From Sphingomonas paucimobilis NBRC 13935 (GTDB lineage Bacteria; Pseudomonadota; Alphaproteobacteria; Sphingomonadales; Sphingomonadaceae): a DNA stretch of 63,795 nucleotides. The stretch is taken from positions 1-63,795 of the forward strand of contig NZ_BBJS01000010.1 in assembly GCF_000739895.2 (NCBI RefSeq), given 5' to 3'. The notes under the pieces are model-generated. The model had not been told where the DNA came from and ran no database searches. It saw nothing but the letters and a program-made list of their open reading frames with translations. Position numbers and translations under genes: made by a program. Position 1 is the first letter of the stretch. Each line of letters opens with the position of its first letter. Below are positions 27,596-35,860 of this stretch, piece after piece.

Positions 27596-27920
27596 AAATC
27601 GCCCATCCTATGACAGCGTAGTGCGGTTTGATTTCCAAGCTCGGTCTCGCGTTGTGGACCAACAGACTGATCAACCGCCCTTGAAAGGGGGCGGCGGGGA
27701 TGGCACATTCGATGCCATGCAGGAACGCGTTACCCGTCTGGAAAAACACGTCGACCAGCTTGTTAAGGACGTAGGCGAGGTTCGTATCGATCTTGCGACG
27801 ATCAAAGAGAATGTCCGCCATCTTCCCGGTAAAACGTGGATGTTCACGACATTGGCGGCCATGCTGACCGCCCTTGCCGCGATCGTGACGGTGATAACAC
27901 GGCTGGTGCCAGGCCACTGA
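27585..27920 (+). CDS. XhlA-like coiled-coil/membrane protein (cassette gene 4)
   Basis: 111 aa. A coiled coil (RVTRLEKHVDQLVKDVGEVR) leads into one C-terminal membrane helix (FTTLAAMLTALAAIVTVI). The layout resembles XhlA/haemolysin-type phage proteins. It overlaps gene 3 by 11 bases and is convergent with gpD, ending only 9 bp from its stop. GC rises toward its 3' end, as if the cassette boundary lies within it. Confidence 0.6.
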   Translation: MENENRPSYDSVVRFDFQARSRVVDQQTDQPPLKGGGGDGTFDAMQERVTRLEKHVDQLVKDVGEVRIDLATIKENVRHLPGKTWMFTTLAAMLTALAAIVTVITRLVPGH

Positions 27921-27929
27921 GCCCAGATA

Positions 27930-28958
27930 TCATCCTTGTTCTAATTTAACTTGCGTTCGGAAGCCGCCATCACCCAAGCTGTGTGACACTTCGGTCACAA
28001 GCCAATCCACCGCATCGATCTGGGTCTTGAAGCCACTGACCTTGGCCTTCTGCTCCGGCCCCAGATCGGCGCGACCCAGCGCCAGGTTGATGGAGAAGCT
28101 GACCGGTTCGCGCGCGGCGCGGCCCTGGGCCGCCTTGGCGGCCTGTTGTGCGGCCTCCTCGGTCGCATAGACGCGGGACAGGCGGCGGGCGCCGTCCTTC
28201 TTGCCGCTGACGAAGGTCTCGCGCTTGCCGGTCGCGCGGTTGTGCCAGGTGGCCTGGACCCCCTCGGCATCGTCGCGCTTCTGGCGGCTGAACTGGTGGG
28301 CATCGCCGGAGGCTTTGACGATGGTGATCGAGGGCAGGGTCTTGCCCGAGGGGGACAGGCCATCGCCGACCGGCTTGAAGATCAGCGCGCCGGCCTTCAC
28401 GGTCGCGACCGCGTCATATTCGCGCCCCAGGCGGCGTAGGAAGGCCAGATCGCTTTCCCGGCTTTGTGCCTTGGCCTGGACCGCGATCGACGCCAGAACG
28501 GCCGCGCAGCGGGCCTGATAGCCGTGGCGCTGTGCGATCTCGGTAATGATCGCGCCGATGGTGGTGGCATTGTGTCCCTTTTCCCGCCGTTGTTTCAGGC
28601 CGGCGGTGAAGTCCGCGGCCTTGGCGCGGATGGTCAGCGCGGGGGGCGATCCGCCATGGTCGATCGTCTCGACGTGAAACTCCCCCTTGTCGACCAGGCC
28701 GGGGGTGACGCCGGTTCCCTGACGCCAGCCGAGCGAGACGCGGATCTTGGCGCCGGTCGGGGGCAGGTCGAGCGCATCGTCGCTATCGTCGAGGACCAGG
28801 TCGAAGGTGTCGGCTTCCTCGCCTCGCTTTTCGGAGATCCCCATGGAGATCAGGCGGGGGCGGGTGCGACCACCGGGCAACGCGACGCGGCCGCGCAGGA
28901 TCTGGGTAATGTCGCGGCCGTCGACGGTGACGCGGAAATCGGGGATGGGCTGGATCAT
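27930..28958 (-). CDS. D: Phage late control / baseplate hub protein gpD
   Basis: 342 aa, P2 gpD family: forms the hub of the contractile-tail baseplate (T4 gp27-like). Seen: N-terminal DFRVTVDGRDITQILRGR, the LDDSDDALDLPPTGAKIRV block, KAADFTAGLKQRREKGHN, and C-terminal VDWLVTEVSHSLGDGGF. Last gene of the V-to-D tail operon. It overlaps gpU by 4 bases. ATG 28958 is chosen over the longer upstream frame because it matches gpD starts. Confidence 0.88.
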   Translation of the reverse strand: MIQPIPDFRVTVDGRDITQILRGRVALPGGRTRPRLISMGISEKRGEEADTFDLVLDDSDDALDLPPTGAKIRVSLGWRQGTGVTPGLVDKGEFHVETIDHGGSPPALTIRAKAADFTAGLKQRREKGHNATTIGAIITEIAQRHGYQARCAAVLASIAVQAKAQSRESDLAFLRRLGREYDAVATVKAGALIFKPVGDGLSPSGKTLPSITIVKASGDAHQFSRQKRDDAEGVQATWHNRATGKRETFVSGKKDGARRLSRVYATEEAAQQAAKAAQGRAAREPVSFSINLALGRADLGPEQKAKVSGFKTQIDAVDWLVTEVSHSLGDGGFRTQVKLEQG

Positions 28959-29341
28959 GCGGCGTCCTGGTCGACGCGGAGCAGCTCGATCGCGAAGTCG
29001 ATCTGGCGCGGGGTGCCATCTGGCCAGAAATGCTTGAGCGTCTCGGTCAGGCCGGTGATGACGAAGGCGCCGTAGACATAGCCGCGCCCGTCGACCAGCG
29101 GCCATGCGTCGCCGGTGCCCGCCATGCGGCGAATCTCGTTGAGCGAGATCTCGCCATCGGCGATCTCGGTAAAGACCGCACCGGGAAGGGAGATGGTTTC
29201 GTCACCGGGGCCGGTGAACTGGCTGGCGTCGCGCGCGCCGATGCGGGTGGCGGTTGCGTGGCGCCAGCTCGACTTCCGCTGGATCTCATCGAACGCCAGC
29301 GTATCGATGCCGAAGGCGAAGAGCCCGAGGGATAGCAGCAT
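28955..29341 (-). CDS. U: Phage tail protein gpU
   Basis: 128 aa; P2 gpU family, a tail-terminus protein. The hallmark beginning MLLSLGLFAFGIDTLAFDEI and the middle motif GPGDETISLPGAVFTEIADG (usually ...L.G.i.P...G) are clear. It lies between the tape measure T and D as in P2. Confidence 0.88.
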   Translation of the reverse strand: MLLSLGLFAFGIDTLAFDEIQRKSSWRHATATRIGARDASQFTGPGDETISLPGAVFTEIADGEISLNEIRRMAGTGDAWPLVDGRGYVYGAFVITGLTETLKHFWPDGTPRQIDFAIELLRVDQDAA

Positions 29342-29347
29342 CGGCGG

Positions 29348-31759
29348 TTACTCCCAATCGGGCCGGTCGCCGAAGCTGGGGGAGCCGGCGCCAGGCGCGG
29401 CGATCCCCAGCTCGCGTAGCTTGCGCGCCACCATTTCGGCGATGGCTTCCTCGCTTTGACCAGGCGCAGCGTTGATCACGAAGGTGATGGGTGGCAGGCC
29501 GGCCGCGATCGGCGTGGCGCCGCGACCACCGGCGCCGCCAGTTCCGGGCGCGGCCATGGCCATCGCCGGCAGGGCGGAGCCGGTGACGATCGCGGCGGAC
29601 AAGCGGCGGGACAGGCTGTCCATGCGCTTGACCGGCTCCGATTCCTGCGCGGCGATGCCGGCGGACAGGCCGCCAACGATATGGCCGCCGATCGCCGCGA
29701 AGACGCGGCTTGGCGAATGGATGTCGAGTTTCTTGCGGGTGGCGGCCGGCATCATGACGGCGACGGCGTTGACGACGCCGCGCAGGCCGGGGACGCTGGA
29801 CAGGATGCCGTTGACCAGGCCGGCGATCATCTGGCGCCCGATGGTCGAGAAGCGATCGGGCAGGGTGGCAAACCAGTTGATCGCGGACAAAGCGTGCCCC
29901 TTGATCGCAGTCCACTGCGCACCGAACCAGCCGGAGATGGCGCCCCATTTCGCATAGATGAGATAGGCCGCCGCGCCGAGCGCGACGATCCCGCCCACCA
30001 CCAGGGCGGCTATCCCGACCACCGGCCACAGGCCGATGCCGAGGGCCCCGGCCGCGAAGCTGAGCGCGGCAAAGGGGGCGATGAGACCCGCGACGACGAT
30101 GGCGCCGCCCCCGAGGATCAGGAACAGGGTGGCGAAGGTCGCGGCGCCGAGGGCGATAGCCCTGGTCAGGGTGGGATGGCGGCGGGCGGCGTCGCCGATC
30201 CAGGTGGCGAAATTGTTGAGCGTGGCCAGGCCGGAATTGACCGTGGGTAGAAGCTGAGACCCCAGCGTGATCGCCAGGGTGGCGGCGTTCGTCTTGAGCG
30301 CATTACTCTGTGCCGCCGAGTCCTTCATCCGCTCGGCAAAGTCGCGATCGGTGGTCCCGTCCGACTTCATCGCGTCGCTGCGGATCTTGCGGAACAGCGC
30401 CATGTTCTGGATCAGCGGGCGCAGGCCCTGCTGGACCTGGCTATCCTCGAACAGATAGCCGAGCTTCGACAGGTCGCCTTTCAGCGTCTTGTTGGTGATC
30501 TCGGCGATGGCCTCCAGTGGCGTCTTGCCCTCCTGGTAGGCCTTCTTCAGGGCATTGGGCAGGTTGACGCCCATCTTTTCGAACGCCTTGTTGGTCGCCG
30601 GCGATGCGATCTTTTGCAGGACATTGGCCAGGTTGGTCCCGGCGCTGGCGCTATCCCCGGCGCCCTTGCGCGCGATCTGGAGCCCGGCCGCGAGATCCGC
30701 GACGGCGCCGGCGCCCTTTTGACCCAGCGCCTGGTAGGAGGCGGTCAGCGAGGGAAAGACGCCCGCCATGTCCTTGATTTCGAATGCGCCCGCCTTTCCG
30801 GCCGCCGCCATGATGTCGATCACGCGCTGGGTCTGCGCGATCGGGACCTTGAGGTTGTCGGTCGCGGCAAAGCTGGCGTTCGACAGATCCGCGATCTCCG
30901 CTTTGTACGCGGTCGCGGCGCGGCCGATCGGCGTCATCATCGCCACCGCGTCGGGGACGCTGGCGCCCATGCCCGCCAGCGCGTCGACGCCGGCCTGCAT
31001 GTCGGCGGGCATCTGGTTGGCGGCGCGGGCGGCGATCAACAGGCCCTTGCCGAGCGCCTCGGTCTTAGGCCGGGACAGATCCGCCTTCTGACCGATATCG
31101 GTCATGGTCGATTCGTAGTCCTGCGCGGCCCTCACGCCGGCGATGATCGGCGCGGCCATCGCCATCCCGGTGCCGATCGAGGCGGCACCGCCCGCCGCCA
31201 GGCCGGTGGCCATGCCCTGCGCCCGCGAAAAGCGGGCGCGGCCGGCGGCCATGCGGCGTTCGCGGTCCGCAGTGCGCGCCAGGCGGCGTTCCTGGTCGTT
31301 CAGTTCCTGGTTGGTCCCCTCGACCTGGCGGCGCAGTTCGCGTTCGTGGCGGGCCAGATCGGTGGTCGCGATCCCGGCATCGCGCAGGCGGGTGCGCAGG
31401 TCGCCGAGCTGGCGCGTCTCCTGCGCATGCTGGCGTTCCAGCCGCTCTGCCTCCTGCTTCGCGCGCTGGAAATCGCGGGTCATGGCGCGGGTCGGGTTCT
31501 GGGTCTGCCCCATGGCGCGACCCAGCTCGGTCACGCGCTGGCGCGCGGTCTGCAACTCCGCCTCGGTCGAGCGCAGGCCGATCTTCAGCGCGCGGAAGCC
31601 TGCGATATCGCCCTGGGCGCGTTGCAGCTCCGCCAGCCGATCGCGGGTGGTCTTCAATGCGCGCGACGCCGCGCTCGACCCGCCGGCGATATCGCGCAGC
31701 GGGCGGGTGGCGCGGTCGCCGGCCTCGATCAACAGGCGGAGGCGGAGGTTACGATCCAT
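29348..31759 (-). CDS. T: Tail tape measure protein gpT
   Basis: 803 aa, close to the 815 of P2 gpT, which sets tail length. The N-terminal RLRLLIEAGDRATRPLRDIA and a long coiled-coil region (to about residue 150) precede two hydrophobic Ala/Gly-rich blocks (around residues 180-210 and 510-590) typical of tape measures. The gene product would be DNA-channel associated. ATG 31759 is chosen because the upstream extension overlaps gpE. Confidence 0.9.
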   Translation of the reverse strand: MDRNLRLRLLIEAGDRATRPLRDIAGGSSAASRALKTTRDRLAELQRAQGDIAGFRALKIGLRSTEAELQTARQRVTELGRAMGQTQNPTRAMTRDFQRAKQEAERLERQHAQETRQLGDLRTRLRDAGIATTDLARHERELRRQVEGTNQELNDQERRLARTADRERRMAAGRARFSRAQGMATGLAAGGAASIGTGMAMAAPIIAGVRAAQDYESTMTDIGQKADLSRPKTEALGKGLLIAARAANQMPADMQAGVDALAGMGASVPDAVAMMTPIGRAATAYKAEIADLSNASFAATDNLKVPIAQTQRVIDIMAAAGKAGAFEIKDMAGVFPSLTASYQALGQKGAGAVADLAAGLQIARKGAGDSASAGTNLANVLQKIASPATNKAFEKMGVNLPNALKKAYQEGKTPLEAIAEITNKTLKGDLSKLGYLFEDSQVQQGLRPLIQNMALFRKIRSDAMKSDGTTDRDFAERMKDSAAQSNALKTNAATLAITLGSQLLPTVNSGLATLNNFATWIGDAARRHPTLTRAIALGAATFATLFLILGGGAIVVAGLIAPFAALSFAAGALGIGLWPVVGIAALVVGGIVALGAAAYLIYAKWGAISGWFGAQWTAIKGHALSAINWFATLPDRFSTIGRQMIAGLVNGILSSVPGLRGVVNAVAVMMPAATRKKLDIHSPSRVFAAIGGHIVGGLSAGIAAQESEPVKRMDSLSRRLSAAIVTGSALPAMAMAAPGTGGAGGRGATPIAAGLPPITFVINAAPGQSEEAIAEMVARKLRELGIAAPGAGSPSFGDRPDWE

Positions 31760-31874
31760 GACGTTCCGGGTCGTGACGGCGGGCGGCCTCGCCACGCCAG
31801 ATCATCAGGTCCGCCACCGACATCCGTTCGAGCTTGTCGAGCGTCCAGCCGAAGACGAAAGCGATATCGCCCAT
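31749..31874 (-). CDS. E: Tail protein gpE
   Basis: A 41-aa gene between the tail assembly protein and the tape measure. Its sequence, MGDIAFVFGWTLDKLERMSV and then DLMIWRGEA, matches the P2 GpE family (hydrophobic-W..xxE(M)..LxxWRxxA). It begins 8 bp after the stop of the upstream gene and overlaps the start of T by 11 bases. In P2 it is linked to a frameshift product; no slippery site was confirmed here. Confidence 0.75.
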   Translation of the reverse strand: MGDIAFVFGWTLDKLERMSVADLMIWRGEAARRHDPERHGS

Positions 31875-31882
31875 GGGGTCTT

Positions 31883-32203
31883 CTACCCGCGCTGGAAGAG
31901 CGCCTCCCGTGCTGCACTCGTCAGCAAAAAATTGGCGATCTCCCCGGCGATCTGGGTCACATCGGCGGGATCGAGCGCAGCAAAGATATGCGGGACAAGC
32001 GGCGGGGTGGTGATGCGCGGCGCGACCATCGCGATCTGGTCATATTCCATACGAACCAGGCCGCCGAGATTGGCTCCTCGCAATGCCCCGCCACGCGGGC
32101 GGCGCAGCGTGATAACGGTGCCCTTTGGCAAGAGGACTTGACCGTCCTCGGTCGCGGCGTCTTCCTCAAGCGTGATGGTTTCGGTGTTCTTCGCTTCGGT
32201 CAT
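31883..32203 (-). CDS. Phage tail assembly protein (gpE'-position chaperone)
   Basis: 106 aa. It matches the tail-assembly-chaperone type proteins located between the tail tube and tape measure (TEAKNTETITLEEDAATEDG, then LLPKGTVITLRRPRGG). It is acidic at the N-terminus and helical at the C-terminus. Expected to hold the tape measure during tail assembly. Family assignment rests mainly on position and profile. Confidence 0.7.
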   Translation of the reverse strand: MTEAKNTETITLEEDAATEDGQVLLPKGTVITLRRPRGGALRGANLGGLVRMEYDQIAMVAPRITTPPLVPHIFAALDPADVTQIAGEIANFLLTSAAREALFQRG

Positions 32204-32268
32204 GAGATGGGTCCGGTTGCTATGGGGCCGGCCGCTGGCGTTGCCGGCCCCGGAAGGCGATCGTCAGA

Positions 32269-32784
32269 TCAGGAAAGGCCCAGGGCGTCGCGATGGCCGG
32301 CCATCAGGTCGACGCCGCCCACGATCTCGACCATCCCGAGGATGTCGATCTCGACATCGGTGACGCCGTCCCACTCCTCCTTGTAGTAGACGCAGTCGGA
32401 GATGACCTTGAAGCTGCCGCTTTCACCCGGCTTCTGCTCGCCACGGTCGATCTCGCGATGCCGGCCGCGCAGCGTGATCTCGCAACTATGGATCTGACCG
32501 GTGCTGTCGTCCTGATAGGAGCCGGCAAAGCGGATCTGGACGCCGCTCATGCTCGGCAGGCCATATTGGCGGATGATTTCACGGATCGGACCGCCATAGC
32601 TGTGCTCGACCGTCAGATCGTCACCGCCACCCAGATCGATCGGAGCCGGGCGATTGAGCGCCCCGCCGCGCCACTTTTCGAGCTTACGCTCCAGCTTGGG
32701 CAGGGTCACGCTTTCGGTATCGGCGGCATAACCAACGCCGTCGATGAACATCATCATCTGTTTCAGTTTGCGGGGGAAAGACAT
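32269..32784 (-). CDS. FII: Major tail tube protein FII
   Basis: 171 aa, the P2 FII family, which builds the inner tube of the contractile tail. Markers: MSFPRKLKQMMMFIDGVGY, LPKLERKLEKWRGGA, and VEIDILGMVEIVGGVDLMAG near the end. Immediately downstream of the sheath gene, as in P2. Confidence 0.92.
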   Translation of the reverse strand: MSFPRKLKQMMMFIDGVGYAADTESVTLPKLERKLEKWRGGALNRPAPIDLGGGDDLTVEHSYGGPIREIIRQYGLPSMSGVQIRFAGSYQDDSTGQIHSCEITLRGRHREIDRGEQKPGESGSFKVISDCVYYKEEWDGVTDVEIDILGMVEIVGGVDLMAGHRDALGLS

Positions 32785-32816
32785 GGGCTATCCTTCAAGG
32801 GACCGTGGGGATGCGA

Positions 32817-33989
32817 TCAGGCCGCGACCGAGAGGGCCGCGAAGTCGAGCAGGAATTCGTCGGTGATCTCCTGCTCGATCCCGAGATTTTCGAGCGGCGG
32901 GACGGGGGTGTAGCGGAAGCCGATCAGCAGCTTGCCGGCCTTCAGGTTTGCCGCCGGGTTCTTGGCGGGATCGAAGCTGGCGACCGCGCCAAGGATCCGT
33001 CCGGCGCGCTTCTCCGCGCGGAACAGTTCGTTGATCTGCTCGACAATGTCCTTCACCAGGCTCGGTAGGAGCGGCTTGTCGAGCGCCCATACCAGGCCGG
33101 TCGCGATGCTGTCCGCCAGGATCTGTGCGGTGCGGACCGCGCTCTCGAAGGCGAAGTCGCTATCCGTCACCGCGCAGGTGCGGTTGCCCCAGAAGCGCAG
33201 GGCGCCACCGATGCGCACCACCGTGACCAGCTCGGAGGCGTTGAGGACGTTGGCGTCGCAGGTTTCGTCCTGGAGGTCGAAGGTCACATCGTCGGTCAGG
33301 CCGTCGAGATCGTTGAGCGCGACATTGGACAGGGTCTTGTGCCAGCCCTGCGCGGCATCGATGGCGGCGCGGGCCCCCATGGCAACGGCCGCGACCGGGA
33401 CGGCGATCGAGGCGCCGGCCGCGCCGTAAGGGGCGGTGACGCCAGGCCACAACAGGGTCAGCTCGCGCGCATCGGGGAACAGCGCCCGGTGGGCGATGGC
33501 GGCGCCACGATCGAGGCCAAGCGCCTTGGCATAGACGCGGGCGCGCAGCTTCTTGGCGACCGCGATCAGGGCGGTGGTCACCGCCTGCGATTCGAGGCCG
33601 GGGGCGCCGAGAATGCGCGGCTGGACGTTGAGCTGCGCCGGTGCGGTCAATAGCGCCTGCATCCCGCTCTTCACGCCGGCGACATCGGCGCCGATGATCG
33701 CGGCGGTGGTGGCGGCGGCATCGGCACCAGGCGCGACGCGCACGACGACGACGGTCGTGTCCGCCTGCCCGGCGATGGCGCGCAGCGCGGCCTGGAGCGT
33801 GCCGGTCGCGCCGGCCTTTGCCATCGCGTCCTGAAGGTTGGTCACCTTGACCACGGTGTCGAGCGGGAAGGCAGTGGCATCGGCGGCCGGCGCGGTCGCG
33901 ACCAGGCCGATGACGGCGGTCGAGACGGTGGCGATCCCGCGCGCCTGGCGCGTCACCTCGCGAACGTTGATGCCGTGGAGAAAGCTCAT
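32817..33989 (-). CDS. FI: Tail sheath protein FI
   Basis: 390 aa, P2 FI family of contractile sheath proteins. The N-terminus MSFLHGINVREVTRQARGI, the VIGLVATAPAAD segment and the C-terminal ENLGIEQEITDEFLLDF are typical. Overlaps gpW by 4 bases; the same leftward tail operon continues into FII. Confidence 0.93.
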   Translation of the reverse strand: MSFLHGINVREVTRQARGIATVSTAVIGLVATAPAADATAFPLDTVVKVTNLQDAMAKAGATGTLQAALRAIAGQADTTVVVVRVAPGADAAATTAAIIGADVAGVKSGMQALLTAPAQLNVQPRILGAPGLESQAVTTALIAVAKKLRARVYAKALGLDRGAAIAHRALFPDARELTLLWPGVTAPYGAAGASIAVPVAAVAMGARAAIDAAQGWHKTLSNVALNDLDGLTDDVTFDLQDETCDANVLNASELVTVVRIGGALRFWGNRTCAVTDSDFAFESAVRTAQILADSIATGLVWALDKPLLPSLVKDIVEQINELFRAEKRAGRILGAVASFDPAKNPAANLKAGKLLIGFRYTPVPPLENLGIEQEITDEFLLDFAALSVAA

Positions 33990-34363
33990 GAGGGGGCCCT
34001 TTGCGAAAGCGCGGACAGCGCGCGGATGGTCGAGATGACAGAGAAGCCGGGGCGGCCGGGCACATCGGTGCGGGTGCCGGTGATGGTCAGCACCGCCGAA
34101 TGGGCGGAGGCGCCCGGCGACAGGGTGATGCGACGCACGCGGGCGCGCCCCTCCTGGCGCATCAGCGCCAGCGCAGCGGCGGCTATGACGCGCAATCGCC
34201 CCAGATCGTTGTTCGGCTGGTCGAGCTGCTCGGGGACCAGACTGCCATAGTCGCGCCGGCCGATGCGGGTGCCGAGGGGCGTCGACAGGATATCGTCGAT
34301 CGACTGGAGCAGATGATCGGCGCCGGCGATCGGGCGGCCGGTGTGGCGATCCATGCCGTTCAC
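33986..34363 (-). CDS. W: Baseplate protein gpW (gp25/lysozyme-like wedge)
   Basis: 125 aa, gpW/gp25-like baseplate wedge family. The segment DDILSTPLGTRIGRRDYGSL and VPEQLDQPNN define the family. It overlaps FI and V by 4 bases each. Confidence 0.9.
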   Translation of the reverse strand: MNGMDRHTGRPIAGADHLLQSIDDILSTPLGTRIGRRDYGSLVPEQLDQPNNDLGRLRVIAAAALALMRQEGRARVRRITLSPGASAHSAVLTITGTRTDVPGRPGFSVISTIRALSALSQRAPS

Positions 34364-34914
34364 TGCGGCGGACCCGAAATCGCGGTGCCGGCCTGCACCT
34401 TCGTATGGAGGTGGCTTTTCAGGCTCTTGCCGCCGCCCACGACATCCTCGCTGGCGGTCAGCTTGCCGGTGATGTCGACGGGGCCCTCGACCGACAGCGG
34501 CCCTTTGAGCGACAGCCCGCCGTCCGCGACGATCGCGGCGGCCCCGCCGGCGGGGAGGGCGATGGTCAGGCGATGGGTTTGCGGGTCATAGGCCAGGCGC
34601 GCGCCGTCATCGAATTCGATCGCCGCGCCAGGGCCGCGACCGATATGCGGCCGTGCGTCGCTGGCCAGGCCACCGATGACCAGGCCGCGCGCCGCATCGC
34701 CCTCAGGCGCGAGGACCAGGACCTGTTCCCCGATCGCGGGCGGAAGCCAGATCCGCGCGGCGCCCATGCGGGGGGAGAGGAAGGGGATATCGCCGGTGGT
34801 CAGATCGTCCGCGAAGGCGACGGTGCAGGTGCCCGCGTCATGGTCGACCGACGCGACCAGCCCTTCGCGCAGGAGATCGCCCACGAGGCGTTGGATATCG
34901 GCGGGATCGGCCAT
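34360..34914 (-). CDS. V: Baseplate spike protein gpV
   Basis: 184 aa, P2 gpV family membrane-piercing spike. An OB-fold domain (VDHDAGTCTVAFADDLTTGD) precedes a beta-helix-like part (GLSLKGPLSVEGPVDITGKL) and a conserved end (GGGKSLKSHLHTKV). First gene of the tail operon V-W-FI-FII-E-T-U-D. ATG 34914 is preferred; 34926 is in frame too. Dyad element B lies 43-69 bp upstream. Confidence 0.88.
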   Translation of the reverse strand: MADPADIQRLVGDLLREGLVASVDHDAGTCTVAFADDLTTGDIPFLSPRMGAARIWLPPAIGEQVLVLAPEGDAARGLVIGGLASDARPHIGRGPGAAIEFDDGARLAYDPQTHRLTIALPAGGAAAIVADGGLSLKGPLSVEGPVDITGKLTASEDVVGGGKSLKSHLHTKVQAGTAISGPPQ

Positions 34915-34953
34915 GACCGCGACCATGCGCCCCGCGCCAATGTTGGCGAGCCC

Positions 34954-34986
34954 CGCCTCTTGTAGAGAGGGTCTCTACAAGAGGCG
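34954..34986. promoter_or_regulatory. Dyad element B upstream of V
   Basis: A perfect 15-bp stem with a GGG loop: CGCCTCTTGTAGAGA, GGG, then its exact complement. The TTGT and ACAA half sites are 13 bp apart. It sits between the end of the gene at 34994 and the V start at 34914. Proposed Ogr-type activator site for the V operon; a terminator for the upstream J operon is an alternative. Confidence 0.65.
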
Positions 34987-34993
34987 GACGGAT

Positions 34994-35851
34994 TCAGGCC
35001 AGGCGGGCGCGGTTGTAGCGCTCTTCGTCCTGATGCAGCTTGAGCGGATCGAGCGCCGTCTGTCCGGGCCATTTGGTGAAGGTGCGGCTGAAGCGCGGGA
35101 ATATCGCGTTGGCTGCGCCATATCCCGCCATGCCGTTGAAATACATCGGACGGTTATTTTCCACCCAGGCGCTGGGCTTGCGATGCGCGACGGCCGCGCC
35201 GATCTCGACCCCGTCGCAGAACAGGCGCGAGGTGGCGGTATCGGCGGTCGTGTCGAACGCTAGGTGATGACCGATGTGCACCAGCGTCCCCACCGCGCGG
35301 GCCGGGGCGCGGACGCCGGTTGTCCATTCGACCACCTCGCGCGTGGCGTGATCGATGGCGAGTCCATAGTCGATGTCGATGCCCGAACCCCGACCGAGCA
35401 ACCCTTGCTGATACTGGACCGGCTCGGCCGCCATGAAGAACCAGAGGTCGATATAGAAGTCGCGGAACGCTTCGCTCTTGGGGTTCATGACCTTGCCGTC
35501 GTCGATGCCGGCTTTGGCCAGGACATAGACCGTCGCACCGTTGCGCGACCCGCCGCGATAGCCGCGTGCATCGGCGGGCCACGGGTCACCGCCGCCCTCG
35601 ACCAGGCGCAGCGATACCGCCAGGTCGCGCCCCAGGACCGGGGATTTGTTGAGCGCCAGATTGGCGAAACTCAGGACCGGTTGCGCCGCGCCCGCGACGG
35701 GGAGCGCTCCGCCCCATTGGACGGACGTGCGCCAGTCGTGACAGAAATCGGTCGTTCCTTTCGCCTGAGCGGCGGGATCGTCGCAGAAAAGGGGGGCGAG
35801 GTTATCGGCCGCCGCATAGGCGAGGCGGGTGACTTGGGTGGTGTCTGCCAT
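34994..35851 (-). CDS. Tail-associated protein, unknown
   Basis: 285 aa. Contains a beta-rich middle with LVHIGHHLAFDTTADTATSR and LFCDGVEIG, reminiscent of concanavalin-A/LamG-type modules used for glycan binding. It lies downstream of the SGNH tail protein and before element B, so it is probably a virion adsorption component. The family is not certain. Confidence 0.6.
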   Translation of the reverse strand: MADTTQVTRLAYAAADNLAPLFCDDPAAQAKGTTDFCHDWRTSVQWGGALPVAGAAQPVLSFANLALNKSPVLGRDLAVSLRLVEGGGDPWPADARGYRGGSRNGATVYVLAKAGIDDGKVMNPKSEAFRDFYIDLWFFMAAEPVQYQQGLLGRGSGIDIDYGLAIDHATREVVEWTTGVRAPARAVGTLVHIGHHLAFDTTADTATSRLFCDGVEIGAAVAHRKPSAWVENNRPMYFNGMAGYGAANAIFPRFSRTFTKWPGQTALDPLKLHQDEERYNRARLA

Positions 35852-35860
35852 GATGGTTCC

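Noticed and set aside
30614..32386. 590-codon frame opposite the tape measure and tail assembly genes
   Set aside because: Composition is Arg/Gly/His-rich and it runs across three well-supported tail genes; shadow frame.
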